Below are positions 24,567 through 36,341 of a stretch of 64,000 nt of DNA, piece by piece; within the stretch, counting starts at the first letter, position 1; the number at the start of each line of letters is the position of its first letter. Both the position numbers and the translations under genes were made by a program. The notes beneath the pieces were generated by a model. The model searched no databases, was not told the origin of the DNA, and saw only the letters and a program-made list of their open reading frames with translations. Origin of the DNA: Albifimbria verrucaria (taxonomy: Eukaryota > Ascomycota > Sordariomycetes > Hypocreales > Stachybotryaceae). The stretch covers positions 1,054,001 through 1,118,000 of the forward strand of contig JAHREC010000011.1 of NCBI GenBank assembly GCA_020081605.1, given 5' to 3'.

Positions 24567-25469
24567 TCAGTTAACACACTGAGAGTACCAGTCGCCATTA
24601 GCAACGCAGCGTCCCGACGAGCAGCAAGTGGGACCAGTCCAGCCATTTCCACCACACTGTCCGTATAGCGCGGCGCAGCTTGGGTTGGTAGGAGGGTTAG
24701 AGGGGTTGGTAGGGTTGGTGGGGTTGGTAGGGTTGGTAGGGTTGGTAGGGTTGCCGCCACCACCGTTGAACAGGCTGGGGCCGGGAATAGTGTAGCTAGA
24801 AAACGATGTGTAGAGGTTGAAGAGAACACCGGGATCGTTGGCACGGTAGAACGAAGTCGCAGGAGAGCCGCTGGGGCGGGTGCTGCCACCGCTGGTGACC
24901 TCAATGTTGATGCACTGAGGGTAGAACTGAGCGCCGTTGGCGTTGTTCGCAGAGTGTAGAGCAATAATCTCGTGACGGAGGACATATTGACCCGGGGCAA
25001 CAGACGAAGGGATGGTAACAGTCCACGAGTTGCCATTGGTAATAAGGTTATCGGCAGCCCAGCGTCCGGGGTTAGAGCCTGAAATCAGGCCTTGTTGAGC
25101 AATCTTAGCGAAGCTCAATGATCCGGCGTTGGTGTTGAAAGGAGCAAGATAGTCGATAACAGGCCCCTTGTGCGAATCAGGCCAAGTGTTCCACTTCAGA
25201 GTCACGCTTTGACCAGCAGCAACTTTGACGAAGTTGCTAGCCGCCCGGGCAGACTTGTGGCAGGCAATATCGCTGGTGCCGGCCGCATTAGGCTCGACGA
25301 ATCCATTGTCCAGGTTGTTGGCAGCCCAGCCAACAGAGTTGGACGGGACGTTTCCGGGAACAGCGCCAGGGTAGGTTACACCGTTGGCAATGACGCTCAT
25401 GACGTGGCCATGGCCATGAACCGTAGAGATGGTAGCGAGGACGCTGAGAAGGACGGACTTGGCGAACAT
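24567..25469 (-). CDS. AA9 lytic polysaccharide monooxygenase with C-terminal CBM1
   Basis: A single 300-codon exon. The signal peptide ([19 protein letters not shown]) ends before HGHV, so the mature protein can begin with the N-terminal His of the copper histidine brace. The second brace His is H100 in [12 protein letters not shown], and the axial Tyr is Y183 in QFYPQC. The catalytic domain runs to about residue 230. A Gly/Asn/Pro/Thr linker built of NPT units follows, and a CBM1 at 264-300 ([14 protein letters not shown]... WYSQC). AA9 enzymes cleave cellulose or related beta-1,4-glucans oxidatively outside the cell. The protein is complete, with no frame break. Carbon catabolite control is likely, but I have not identified CreA sites. 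Confidence 0.97.
   Translation of the reverse strand: MFAKSVLLSVLATISTVHGHGHVMSVIANGVTYPGAVPGNVPSNSVGWAANNLDNGFVEPNAAGTSDIACHKSARAASNFVKVAAGQSVTLKWNTWPDSHKGPVIDYLAPFNTNAGSLSFAKIAQQGLISGSNPGRWAADNLITNGNSWTVTIPSSVAPGQYVLRHEIIALHSANNANGAQFYPQCINIEVTSGGSTRPSGSPATSFYRANDPGVLFNLYTSFSSYTIPGPSLFNGGGGNPTNPTNPTNPTNPTNPSNPPTNPSCAALYGQCGGNGWTGPTCCSSGRCVANGDWYSQCVN
24687..24765 (-). repeat. 9-bp minisatellite coding the NPT linker of the LPMO
   Basis: Repeats of GGGTTGGTA on the plus strand encode tandem Asn-Pro-Thr between the catalytic domain and the CBM1. Copy number of such repeats is prone to change. Confidence 0.85.
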
Positions 25470-26769
25470 GATTGCGGAAGATAAGGGCTGATGCGATCCA
25501 AGAGGCTGCTGGTGAAGAAGGTCAGGAGCAAGCGTCAGGACAAAGCTCTTGCTTTATACTTATTCCATGCTTGTTGAGCCCGTGAGATGCCCCATCTGAT
25601 ACCGTATGCCAGGGTTAGAATTCAATAGTCTAACGGAGGAAGTGCTCCCGGTACTTTATGGGGGTGTCAAGTGAGCCAAGATAATAGGTGACCTCATAAC
25701 GTTACATTACATCTTTCAAGTTTAACAGCTGCATGATCGCACAAGTAATGGTTGGTCCTTTCAAGTTCAATCGATGCTTTGATAACCTCCTTGGAAGCGT
25801 GGATTGATGATTCTATACATCAAAGTTAGCAGCATGGATCTCCACAGGGTAAGTCTTGCCGATCTGTCATCTACAAAATGCTCAAGGATAAGATTAGCGA
25901 TGTACATATGTCGAACAGTTGACAGGCCGACGATCCCCACATGGCAATGCCCGCTGATCTGTGTTGTGGAAAATTGTATAGGCTCCCTTCTGAGTTTACG
26001 TCCCACCTCCGCTCCCGTTCAGGTTGCGTTGTACATAAACTGGACCGCATCAAAGTTTCGATTGGTTCATGCGGGTAATTAGGCTCCGGTGGGATCTCGG
26101 CAGACAGGGTTGCTAAGTTGCCAAGAGGAGAATTAATATACGAAGTGCCGGGGTTAGGTTTCAACTTATAATAATTCGGTAGGCTAGCCCAGGATCCAAA
26201 GCGTTCTGAGCATAGCTTACTACGTGTTTGCCTCTTGGCTTCGGAACGATTCTTAAAAGAGCACCATCTCGCTAGCCTTTTCTATATCTGTCCCACTCAT
26301 CAGGACGCTGTCTGGGTTGGTGACTATGGAGATAGAAAGACTGTGTGAGCTGTAATCTATGTATTATGAGCATGGGGGTATATAACTGACACTTAACTTA
26401 CTATGTTACTGTGTAACTGAACCGTTCGCATCAATGTGGGCTGAGCAATGTGAGGTAGGGAATAGCATGACAGCTTGTGTCTTCACATGCCCTTTCCTCT
26501 AAAACTGAACAATCATTGCTACCTCCATTCCTAATCATGTAAATGGGTTCTTTGGCCATCGATCTATGATCTGTCGCCTCCTGTCGGTGACTGCCGGTGC
26601 AACATCCTGCTAGAATAAATGTAAGTGTTCTACATTGCAGGGCAACTTGAGGCTGAATAAAAACACAATCATTTTCAACCATTGCAGATAGTATAGGATG
26701 ATTCAGCGCTTTTCTATTTATAGGGTATCCTATGTGTTCATCGGCTGCCTCCATGTTTAGTCCTGGGAC
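25470..26769. other. Intergenic region
   Basis: About 1.3 kb between two leftward genes. Apart from the LPMO TATA box, only short frames are present. A 107-codon minus frame at 26431-26754 lacks recognisable features, and I do not call it. Confidence 0.55.
25551..25558 (-). promoter_or_regulatory. TATA box of the LPMO gene
   Basis: TATAAAGC on the minus strand, about 82 bases upstream of the LPMO start codon, is at a normal position for a strongly induced secreted-enzyme gene. Confidence 0.6.
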
Positions 26770-28346
26770 CTATAATTTGGACAGGGTATAAAGCAGCCGC
26801 CGAAGTCCTTCGTCCAATGTATTCTTTGGGTGTGCAAATACAATTCTGAACCATCCAGACTGTTCATTCCTATAACCTTCTCCAGAAGTTATATATAGCT
26901 TCTGCTTTTTCAGCTCAGATAGTATCTGATTGTCTGTGACGTCCTTGCTTTTGACAACGGCCCTCAAGTTCGCCCAAACAAAAAGTGTTGCATTCGACGG
27001 TTGGCAAGGAATGCCTTCGGATTTTAAGAGCGACGTAACGTATTCATAGTGCTCCTTGAGTCGGCGACGATAGGCTGAGACATAGTTGTCCATGAAGTCA
27101 TCGTCCGCAAGCATCGCTGCCACAGCCTTGTCTGCAAGACTGGAGGGATAGGTCAATAACCTAAGTTTAGTCAGTTTCACAGCATCTAATCAGCCAAGCA
27201 GAACTTACCCAGTGCTTGTACAAGCTTTGACAAATAGTGGGTTGTCTTGGCTGATTATACACCCTATCCGCAAACCTGTTGCGCCAAAATCCTTTGTCGC
27301 CCTTAGCATACAACTCAAAGAGTAACGGAAAATATTTGCCTCATACCTTGCTCATGCCCCAGAGAACATGCACTAGAGCAGGGTCAATAAGGTCCGTCAT
27401 ATCAATTGACAGAGCGGATGTAAATGGCGTATGATGTGCTATGCTAGGCTCCTCCCAGACTGATAAGGCGTATATCTCGTCGCTAATGAAGTGTATTTGT
27501 CGCTCTTGACAAAATGTCATGTACAGCTTCACAAGCTCGGATGAATAGCATTGGCCTGTTAGGATCGTAAAATGAGTACGTTCCTCCTGGTTGATTGCTG
27601 AAGAAGTGACGTAGAACATACCGAGTGGGTTGTGCGGATTGCAGAATAAAAGCCCCCGAACTCTTTTACCGTCCCTTTTAGCACCATCGTAAACCGTTTT
27701 ATACCGCTCAAGTGCATCGACACCGAATGGGTCATCTGATTCGAGATCAACTTCCAGGACATTCACCCTATTCGTGTTAACCCAATTCTTTGACCGAGGA
27801 AAAATGCCTCACCCAGCTCGCACACCAAGCATTGATCTGAAGGTAGTCCAATAAGGCCGTGCCACTAAGATATAGTCTCCAGGATCACATAGTGACCAAG
27901 CACAGCACTCTATTGCGTTGCCAACACCGGCAGTGACAATGATGTGTTCCTGTGTGACTGGCCGATGAGGGCCGAAGTGGCGATTTAGAAAATATGCCAG
28001 GGATTTTTTGAGCTTGTCCGAGCCTGAGAAGCCATCTCCATATGTCAAGGTGTGAGGATCAGCCCAAGCCTAAAATGTGCAGTTCTCAGTTTGTGCTCGC
28101 TGACTTGACTTCCGTCCATCACCTACCTTTGAGTTCAGGTATTCGATGACTTCAGCCTGCATTAAATTCTGGTCATGTCAGCTAATTCCTTTACGTGAAA
28201 TACCATGGACTCACATTTTCGGCCAGCCCCATGTTCACAATACCGTTCGGGTTCTCCAACGGGTCCCAGAGGTCTTGGAGAACATCAAAGAATGTGGGGC
28301 TCTGTGCCGCAATTCGAGAACCCTGAGCGGATATCGGTGAGTCCAT
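26770..28346 (-). CDS. PLP-dependent aminotransferase, class I/II (ACC synthase-like)
   Basis: The ATG at 28346 gives MDSPISAQGSRIAAQSPTFF, then NPNGIVNMGLAEN, LTYGDGFSGSDKLKKSLAYF, TAGVGNAIECCAWSLCDPGD, the NPHNPLG turn, HFISDEIYALSVW (Asp of the cofactor site) and LWGMSKDFGATGLRIG with the PLP-binding Lys. The C-terminal domain ends KNTLDEGLRRLLYTLSKL. At least five GT-AG introns are needed, for example between LAEN and LMQAEV, after YLNSK, and between NPHNPLG and QCYSSEL. Members of this fungal family are called 1-aminocyclopropane-1-carboxylate synthase-like. Many serve secondary metabolism rather than ethylene precursor formation. No frame break is needed. The substrate is not predictable. 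Confidence 0.88.
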
Positions 28347-29428
28347 GATCATCAAGTATAAGGGAAAATCTTATGTTATTGCTGGTAAAGTGGCAGTGGT
28401 GTCGATCGGTCCTCTGGAAAGCGCCTTGATGACTGTTTGCTGGGCTAGATTTATAACGTGTTCACGTAGCAGTATCTTAAGTGTTCAAGATTCTAGCCTC
28501 GGAATCTGAAGGCCGATCATCTCCGCTAAACCCCGCGTCTTGCCGTATCCACTTTTATCAACCTACTAGTCTGCGCCGAGATATTAGTGCCGTCCATCTG
28601 AGGCTCCGCTTCCGGTGTTAATGACACGATCCACGGCCATCGGCCAGTGTAACCTCATAAACCTGGGAGCTTGTAGACAGTCTCGAGCAAGGATGGGTCG
28701 ATCAGGTATGTGTCATGGATTAGTTGAAGCAATGAGTTCAAAATCGCTAATTCGCGAGTTTTGCGGCATAGAACTTGGTCAGGGGTGATTCAGGTTGTGA
28801 TGCTGGGTACTCGTCAAATCATCGATTGGTGCACCAATTTTTGCATAGAACTAACTGGTCGGATTTATCCAAGCGACTAACTTGCGTTTAGGGCTCGTCA
28901 CGGAACGCAGGCAAGTTACCTGAGAATAGAGTGTTGTATTGGATCTCGTAGTTTAATAACACCATGCAGTATCATCCAGCTTTTGGCCGGTTTAGAACAT
29001 ACAATAGCTGAGTGGGTGAGACTGTCCGGCCAACTCTCTCTGTGAGTCGTACGAAGTAATGACAACACGTATGGTAGACTTGTCCACTGTATCTCCGATG
29101 ACCCATATCAAATGCATGGCCGTTCTCGGAGCTGAAGTGGCTCAGTGTGAGCACAGGCACCACTCAATTTATCAGATCATCTTTTTTTGATTAATACGAG
29201 AAAGCATGGATTATATATCTTATCTGATCATCTGCTCCACATTGATGCAAAGATTTTATCTTTTCATTGTCCATAAAAGGTCATTGGTTAGATGGAAAAT
29301 TTCCCTGGGACATCGCAGCATCTCCTTTCTGCTATTCACTCAACAGAAGCCTGATGAGCATACTCAGCACAACTCTTCTTCTTGAAAGCCCTCCAACTTA
29401 CTGGCGAGTTTGTCTGACATTCTGAAGA
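28347..29428. other. Divergent promoter region
   Basis: About 1.1 kb between the leftward aminotransferase and the rightward MFS gene, so it may hold a shared bidirectional control region. No coding content is recognised. Confidence 0.55.
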
Positions 29429-31218
29429 ATGCGTCAATCCGATTCTTGCAATATGGGAATCTCCCTGAGGGCGGAGCCAACCGCAATCATGCTCAACCCG
29501 TCAACACCCCTCGATACACCTCAGCCCAACAATGAGCTAGGAGGGAAGCAAGAGGCTCAGCAACAAGCTGAAGATAAACCAGGACAGCTTCAAGACCTCC
29601 TTACCCGTAGGGAATTAATCACCGCCTACATTCTGTAAGACTCCCTTTGGAGAGAAAAGAGCCCTTGGAACTAATGAATTCAGGGTTTGGCTTGTCGTCT
29701 TCGTCCTTGGGTTTTCCAGAAGCATCTTCGACGTCCTCACACCTTACGTTACGAGCAGCTTCCAGAAGCACGCACTCACAGCAGCAACAAGTGTGGTAGC
29801 CAATATTGCTAGTGGCATCACACGGCTTCCATATGCCAGACTGATGGATACCTGGGGTCGTCCGCACAGCCTCACGATCATGGTATTTTTGACTGTCCTG
29901 GGTTCTGTAATGATGGCCTGCTGCACCAATGTGGAGACGTACTGTGCTGCTCAGGTGTTCTATTACGTGGGTTACTATGGTATCCAGTTCAGCCTCGTAG
30001 TATTTGTCGCGGACACTTCGCCAATTCGGAACAGAGTTCTTCTCATTGGTATTATATCATCGCCACCCTTGATCTCAACTTGGGCGTACGGTCCTACCGC
30101 GGATAGCGTATTACAAACAGTAGGAATGAGATGGGGTTCGGTGTATGGTGTATAATTATACCGTTGACATGCGCCCCTATGCTTCTTCTTATGTTCGAGT
30201 TCGACCGTCGAGCGAGAAAGGCGGAGCTCCTGAAGACGAGGAAAAGCGGCTATTCTTGGGTCAAGTCAATCTGGTGTCATTTTAGAGACTTTGATGTCAT
30301 TGGCCTCTTGATTCTTGCCATCGGCTTGAGTCTCCTGCTTTTATCCCTGAGCATATATTCATACCAGAAAAAGGATGGTCATCACCAATGATTATATCAT
30401 TCCTGGTAATCGGACCTTTATTCATCATCGGCTTCGTTTTCTACGAGGCATGCTTGTCTTCATCGGCATTTTTGCCCATGAATTTGATGAAAGATCGAAC
30501 GGTGGTCTGGACAAACATTATGGCTGCGACCCTCTACACGGCCGAGTTTGTGAACTCGGCATATCTATACTCGATGTTTATTGTTGTCTTCAATCAGTCT
30601 ATCACGCAGGCAACATATATCCAGAGTATATACTACGTCGGATCCTCCTTTGTTAACTTGGTACTGGGCTATGCACTTCTGCATTATGGTCGCATCAAAA
30701 TCTGGGCATTTGCTTTCGGAATTCCTTGCTTCATAATCGGACAAGGAGCCATGATTGCATTTAAACCTTCCTTCACACCCATTGGATTGATGGTTGCTTG
30801 CAAAATCCTCATCTCTTTTGGTGGTGGGACTATGTACCCCATAGAGCAATTAACGCTGATGGCTGTGTCTCAGGAACATACTCCTGCACTCTTGGCTGTT
30901 GAAAGCGTCATTGTGGATGCGGGTAAAGGTGCCGGTTCAGCAATCGCCACCGCCATCTGGACCAGCATGTTCAAGAATAGGCTCAAGAAGTACTTGCCAA
31001 TTGTTGAGCAATCCAACGTAGACCGCATCTATGGTAGCTTGGACGTTCAGTCATCTTTCCCTATGGGAAGTGCAGCAAGGCTGGCTGTGAATCATGCGTA
31101 CCTCGACACTCAGCGACGGATTTTTATCGTTTCCACGACGTTGCTTGGCATCACCTGGGCTTCTGTGCTATTCTGGAAGGATATTGATGTAAAGAAAATG
31201 AAAGCGATCAAACACTAG
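29429..31218 (+). CDS. MFS transporter, siderophore-iron transporter-like
   Basis: Exon 1 (from ATG 29429; ATG 29450 is also possible) encodes a polar N-terminus ending LLTRRELITAYIL. An intron at about 29636-29684 (GTAAGA...TCAG) follows. Downstream the frame carries at least twelve hydrophobic helices with SIFDVLTPYVTSSFQKH, RLMDTWGRPHSLTIMVF (the loop 2-3 signature) and SMFKNRLKKYLPIV near the end, as in fungal siderophore-iron transporters of the MFS. Frame changes at about 30136 and 30375 are each healed by one base in a T or G run. It is a plasma or vesicle membrane permease. Substrate assignment (ferric siderophore against another small molecule) is by family resemblance only. Its stop lies 80 bases from that of the convergent next gene. 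Confidence 0.8.
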
Positions 31219-31297
31219 ATAAATCATTGTGGTTAGTATTGACCACTACAGTACATAGCCACCACGCTTGCATCTTTGAGTGTTCCAAGAGAATTTC

Positions 31298-32664
31298 TCA
31301 GAATATTACAAAGGGCCTATTCCAACCAGAGTGCAATATCTTGACAGATGCAGCTGTGATAAGCGCAGCAGCGTAACAACAGCTAGTGAACGTTATCAAG
31401 CCCCAGTAATTGCCCTGACAGCGCGAAAGTATTTCTCCAGCAATCGGAATCCCCGTCAATGCACTACACAGGTTAGTTTTCGACGCAACGAAACCAGAAA
31501 TCTAGTGGACGAACCTAAAGCTGGAGAACAAGAAGCAAGTTGAGTAGTATCTGCCGTAGTGTTTGGTATCACACAGCTGTCCAACGCATACTGGAAGGAG
31601 GCTGATATTACTACCACTAGCGAAGCCGAAGCAAGCGCTATAGGTGATTATCATTATGGCGCTGTGTCCAGCAGGTAGCCAAAGCCCGAGGTTGCAAACA
31701 AGACAAAGGGTGACAGTTACAATTAAGGTATTGAACCGACCAAACTTGTCGGCGGCGTATCCTGGTAGCCACCTGCCAAAGAAAGAGGCGGCATTCAAAA
31801 TGGCAAGAAGTTGGTAGGAGAGACGCTGATTGATGCCATGCGACAAGGCATAAGAAGATATGTATGTGATGGGAATAAAGAGAGCCCAGTCCAGGAAGAA
31901 AGAGCATAAGGCTGTAAGCGCGAGCTTTGCGTCAAGAAATATGGTGAGATCAGGAAGCAAGTTTTCCCGAGACGCGGATTTCTTGGGTAGTCGGGATGAG
32001 ACGAGCAAGCATCCACATGTGAGACAGACCAGGCAGATCAAAGCAAGGACGCGGGTGGCCCAAGCAAAACCAATCTTCTCGAACAGATGCTGAAGCACCA
32101 AGGGAAAATGACGCCGCCCACGGAGCCTCCCCAAGTGCAAGCCCGGTTGCTGTGCCGCGCTTCAAGTGGAAATAGTGTCCAATTGCCGACACGGCAGGGG
32201 TAAAAATCAATGCGACGCCGATTCCACCGGTGATGCCAAAGGAGAGCATGAAATGCCAATATTGGCTGCAAAAACCAATGGTAACAAGTGAAACAACAAT
32301 CAGGGTCGAGCCAGTGATGAGAAGGGCCCGGGGCCCTCTGGCATCGAAAATGGGACCAACTTGAAGGCCGCAGAAGAGGAACAGGAATGAGTAGACGCCG
32401 AATATCCATCCAATCTCTCCAGGACTGTGATCCTTGAGCTGGTTAACTTCCAGATATGCCGAGAAAGTGCCCATGGAGTTGAGTAGGCCAATGCTGCCGA
32501 GCAAAGCCATGAAGCTCCCTATCACACAGAGCCATCCTTTGGTGCCCCCTCAGGATAATTTTCATTGTCTTTTGGTCGTCTGAAGTCAAGCCTGGAGAGC
32601 AATTGCCAGATGGATCAGTCGGGCTAACATGGCGCGCAGCCTCGGCCGTGCGACTCTGAGTCAT
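31298..32664 (-). CDS. MFS transporter, monocarboxylate-transporter-like
   Basis: The ATG at 32664 gives a polar N-terminus (MTQSRTAEAARHVSPTDPSG), then FMALLGSIGLLNSMGTFSAY, FGVYSFLFLFCGLQVGPIFD, GIGVALIFTPAVSAIGHYF, the loop FKRGTATG-like HLKRGTATGLALG and, in the second half, SFFGRWLPGYAADKFGRFNT. This is the fungal monocarboxylate/riboflavin transporter-like MFS group. A 3' intron (donor AG|GTTCGT, acceptor TGTAG|TGC) leads to a last exon, ALTGIPIAGEIL, ending at TGA 31298. Frame changes near 32540 and near 32120 look like missing bases. Substrate unknown. Confidence 0.8.
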
Positions 32665-33431
32665 GGGGGTTGAATAGCTTCCACCTGTGAAACAATGTCG
32701 GGTTGTTCCTGAGGAGTCATAATGCAAAAGATAGAGCAAAAGAGACTTGTGGAAATAGGATGGGTATTTACATTCATTTATAGGAACCCTTTGTCAAGGG
32801 TCAAGGTAGAAGTGATGATGAGCACTATGATCTTCCGGTAGGTTGAAGTGGTTCGCATACGCCATTCAACGCCTTGCATGATCCATTCGGAAACCATGTA
32901 CGGCCTCGGAGAAATCGTAAACCACATGATTAATCTCTTTACAACAGGCTTCTGCCGAATATTGCACGGCATTCACTTGTCCACAATTGGTTAGAATTGA
33001 ACGTGAGTGTTCTGCTGGGATCCAACCGGTCTGTCACTGACTCCCGCAATGGAAGCCATGTCCATCTCAACTAAATTACGGTAATTAAGACAACAACCGC
33101 CGTGTGCTACACTGAGTCAGGCCCTAAATGTCGAACAGTAACCAACCGCTTGCTTGGACAAGCGCCGGACGTAAGCGGGGTTTGTCGGCAAAGGCTTGCA
33201 ACCATGAAAAAGTTTACCGAGGTGGCGTATTGCCTTTATCAACAGCCGGAATTCATTCCTTCAGCACCACACGTCTTCTCGGACTTGTGAGGACTTGGCT
33301 TGGTTTTAATTTCCGAGGGCCATGCTCCGGTTGAATCCAAAGGCACATGTTTGGAACGGAGTTGTTCGTCTGATACCCTGGCCAGCCCGATACCGCACTG
33401 ATAATCCCTTCTTACACCGAGGAAGAAGAAA
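32665..33431. other. Divergent intergenic region
   Basis: About 0.77 kb between the leftward MFS gene and the rightward regulator gene. It probably contains both promoters; no other feature is seen. Confidence 0.55.
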
Positions 33432-35270
33432 ATGGCCAGTCAACCTATTACGACTAATGCCGATGCATCCAAGCTACACTTACGGCGTACACGCAAGCCT
33501 AAGAATTGTGAACCCTGCAGGCGGTCGAAGCTACGCTGCGATCGTAAAACGCCATGTGATACCTGCATTAGGCGTGACTGTGAGAGTTCCTGTCTCTATC
33601 GCGTCATTACGCGTAGTTTCGAGTCGCCGCAAGTCGCACGAGTGGCTGCCAGGTCGCCCGTAAGCTCTGAAAGAACAATCGCAGTCATTACCCCAGTTGC
33701 GAGCAGTCTCCCGAATCACCAGCCTACTCCACGCAATGGGATGCTGTCCTTCGACGACCTAGCGCTGACAGGGTGATATCCGAGGATGCTTCCATCACTT
33801 CCTTTCTATTTCCAACGAATGCCTCGAGTTTGTCGGAGGATCCCCGTGTTCTATTGCCGTCCAAACCCTGCTGCGATTATCTTGTCGCTCGATTCTTCGA
33901 ACATGTTTCTCCCCTCTTCCATGTACTGCATGGGCCAACATTCCAGCAGCAATATACGGCTTATTTGCGGAGTCCTGGGAGCGTGAGCCCATCCTGGGTC
34001 GCTCTTTTGTTGGTGGTATGCGGCACAGCAGTTCTCAGTCTCGATTCGCGAGATAGCATACTGGAGGAGATTTGGGGTACACAGCCACGGAGTCTGGACC
34101 AACCGCCCGATGTCATGGAGATATCTGCTAGCTTCAGAAACGCCGCCATGACGACTCTCGCAAGAGAAAACTTTCTTGTTCGCCATGACCTCGACACGCT
34201 TGGCGCTCTGCTCCTTTTGCTCTATGCTATAAGCCATCTTGAGGGCCCTGAAAGAGTATGGACCCTACTTGGCACGGCTCTAAATATGGGAATAGCTCTC
34301 AAGTGCCACATGAATCACCAAGTTACGGACAATACAGAGAGAGCGCCGCCGACGGTTGTGGGCCGGCATTTTGCTGCTCCATACATATCAGGCTATCCTA
34401 TTCAGAGATGTCGACCTATCATTTCTCTTGAACGTTCAAGCAACCATGCCAATGGAAGTCAACGATTCGAACTTACAAAACCACTCCATTCAGTCAGAAA
34501 TAGGCCAAATCACTGACATGTCTCTTGTGAAATTCAAAGTCCGCATGTTTCGATTGTCCAGCGAGATATGTTCACACCTCTCCCGGCACTCTCAACATGA
34601 TGAGACTACATTAAAGCGGTTTCATGAAGCAATCCAAAGAGAACAAAACGACTGGGACTCTGCGTTTCTGATTGATGGCATGCCGAGCGTTCTTGACACT
34701 GCAAGCTACGCACATTGGACCATTCTACAGACATATGCACATCAGCTTTACCTGCTACTTCACCGGCCATTCCACCACTCGCAATCCGGGCAATTTCGCG
34801 TTGAGTCAAGGATGACCTGCATCGAATCTAGTGCAGCTTTCCTTGACCTCTACCGACAATTTTGTGAACTGCCTCGCCTGCGTTATTACCGCTGGATTGC
34901 GAACGGCATGACAAGTTTCAACGCTTTGCACGGAGCTGTAGCTCTCACTTCGTGTCTACTTGACGCTACAGATCTGCCTGGCCGCAGCAACTATATCGAC
35001 GCCATTGACAGCACAGCTGCGCGGATGGAAAAGTTGCAAAAACTAGCCCGGTATGCGCCAAGGCATACCCGATTCTACGTCGTCTACAGTAAGATAAAGC
35101 TGGATGCTAAATTCAAGCTTATATCCGCGTAATTAATAATAATGTTTAGGACACAATTAAAACCGGGACGAGACGATAATGATACATTGCCTGAACCCTC
35201 ACACGAAGAGTTTGAGAACTGGATCCAAAGTGTTGATTGGTTTAATCCAGATTCAATAGATTGGGCATAA
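33432..35270 (+). CDS. Zn2Cys6 transcription factor with fungal-specific regulatory domain
   Basis: The ATG at 33432 starts MASQPITTNADASKLHLRRT. The DNA-binding motif CEPCRRSKLRCDRKTPCDTC lies near residues 26-54. The fungal_trans-like middle region has CCDYLVARFFEHVSPLFHVL, PSWVALLLVVCGTA and GTALNMGIALKC, followed by the usual LWAGILLLHTYQAIL helix. A last intron (35089-35149, GTAAGA...TTTAG) joins a short acidic tail ending WFNPDSIDWA at TAA 35270. Frame changes near 33768 and near 34345 interrupt the reading and resemble the one-base losses elsewhere. Its position beside two transporters and an aminotransferase makes it a candidate local regulator, but this is inference. Confidence 0.8.
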
Positions 35271-36341
35271 TTTAGGAAAGATATTTTAATCAAATGTGAT
35301 CAGAAGTGTAGAGAAAGTTTTGATTAGACAATTAACTATAGTTGTAAATAATATTTCTCTTCTAGTTGTTGAGGACAAGAGACGTTTATGCACTGATAGA
35401 ATTTCTATAGTATACCCTAGTGGTCTTCGATACAAATCTGACTGTACAGCAGCTATTAGACCAATTACTATCTAGCAACGATAGCTCAGGCGACTAGCCT
35501 TGTAACTAGCATTGGCAGTCACTTGCTTTCTTAGCACTAGGCTCGATCTTCTGAGCCTGCATGGTAGATGGCGGGCGTCTTATACGCAAGTGTCATGCGT
35601 GTGAATTTCCATGACGAACATTTGCTGCGACGTTCAGGCCATTCGATTTAATCTAATTTCATATAGTGTTTTGTTCGCTATTCATCTTTCCTAAAATTCA
35701 TACTAAATTGTTTGACATAAGACTGGTTGTTCGATCTGATGGGAAGAAGTTGCTGGCTAATGCCTAAAAACAAGGCGGCTCGTGGTTCGCAGTTGCGGTG
35801 TCAAGACTCGCTGTTACGCTTCTCATTTGGATATCAAAATGGATAGTTCTGGGTCTTGTCAACTTCCAATGAGTACCTGGACCTCAATGGAATAACTCAT
35901 TTCACCACCGTTTGTAGGCCAAACAATCGGCTGAGGGTGAGAAATTCTGGGGCCACAAGGCTGGATCTTCAGACCTTGCAAGAGCAGTCATCCACTAATT
36001 AACCCCCGACTCAAGGATCGTCACCAATTTGGGACAGTTTGAGCCAAAAAAAAAAAAAAATTATTTTTAGTAGCCCTCGGACTCTGAATGCGAGCTTACC
36101 AGGGGGCTTAACTGATGTGCCATGAACTGGACCTGTTCCTATCATCTAGGGCTGACGTGCTAAAATTCACGCATAGGTACAGGCAGCAATCACCAGTGGA
36201 TTCTGTATCCCCACCCCATGAGAACTATATATCACTTATAAGAACCGTCTTGTCGAAGTCACCATGACCCTTGCTCATTAATATGTTCAATCGATCAAGC
36301 CCAAGATTGTTGTAAGAGGTCGGCGAGATAGACATATCCCC
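35271..36341. other. Intergenic region with a 15-A run
   Basis: About 1.1 kb without coding content. A run of about 15 A residues sits at 36046-36060, next to ATTATTTTT. It may be a simple poly(A) tract. No flanking duplication was found to suggest a retroposed element. Confidence 0.5.

Noticed and set aside
26431..26754. 107-codon minus frame downstream of the aminotransferase
   Set aside because: It has no conserved motif, and the aminotransferase gene already ends with its own stop at 26770.
36046..36060. 15-A run as the tail of a retroposon or processed gene
   Set aside because: No coding remnant lies upstream and no target-site duplication was found.
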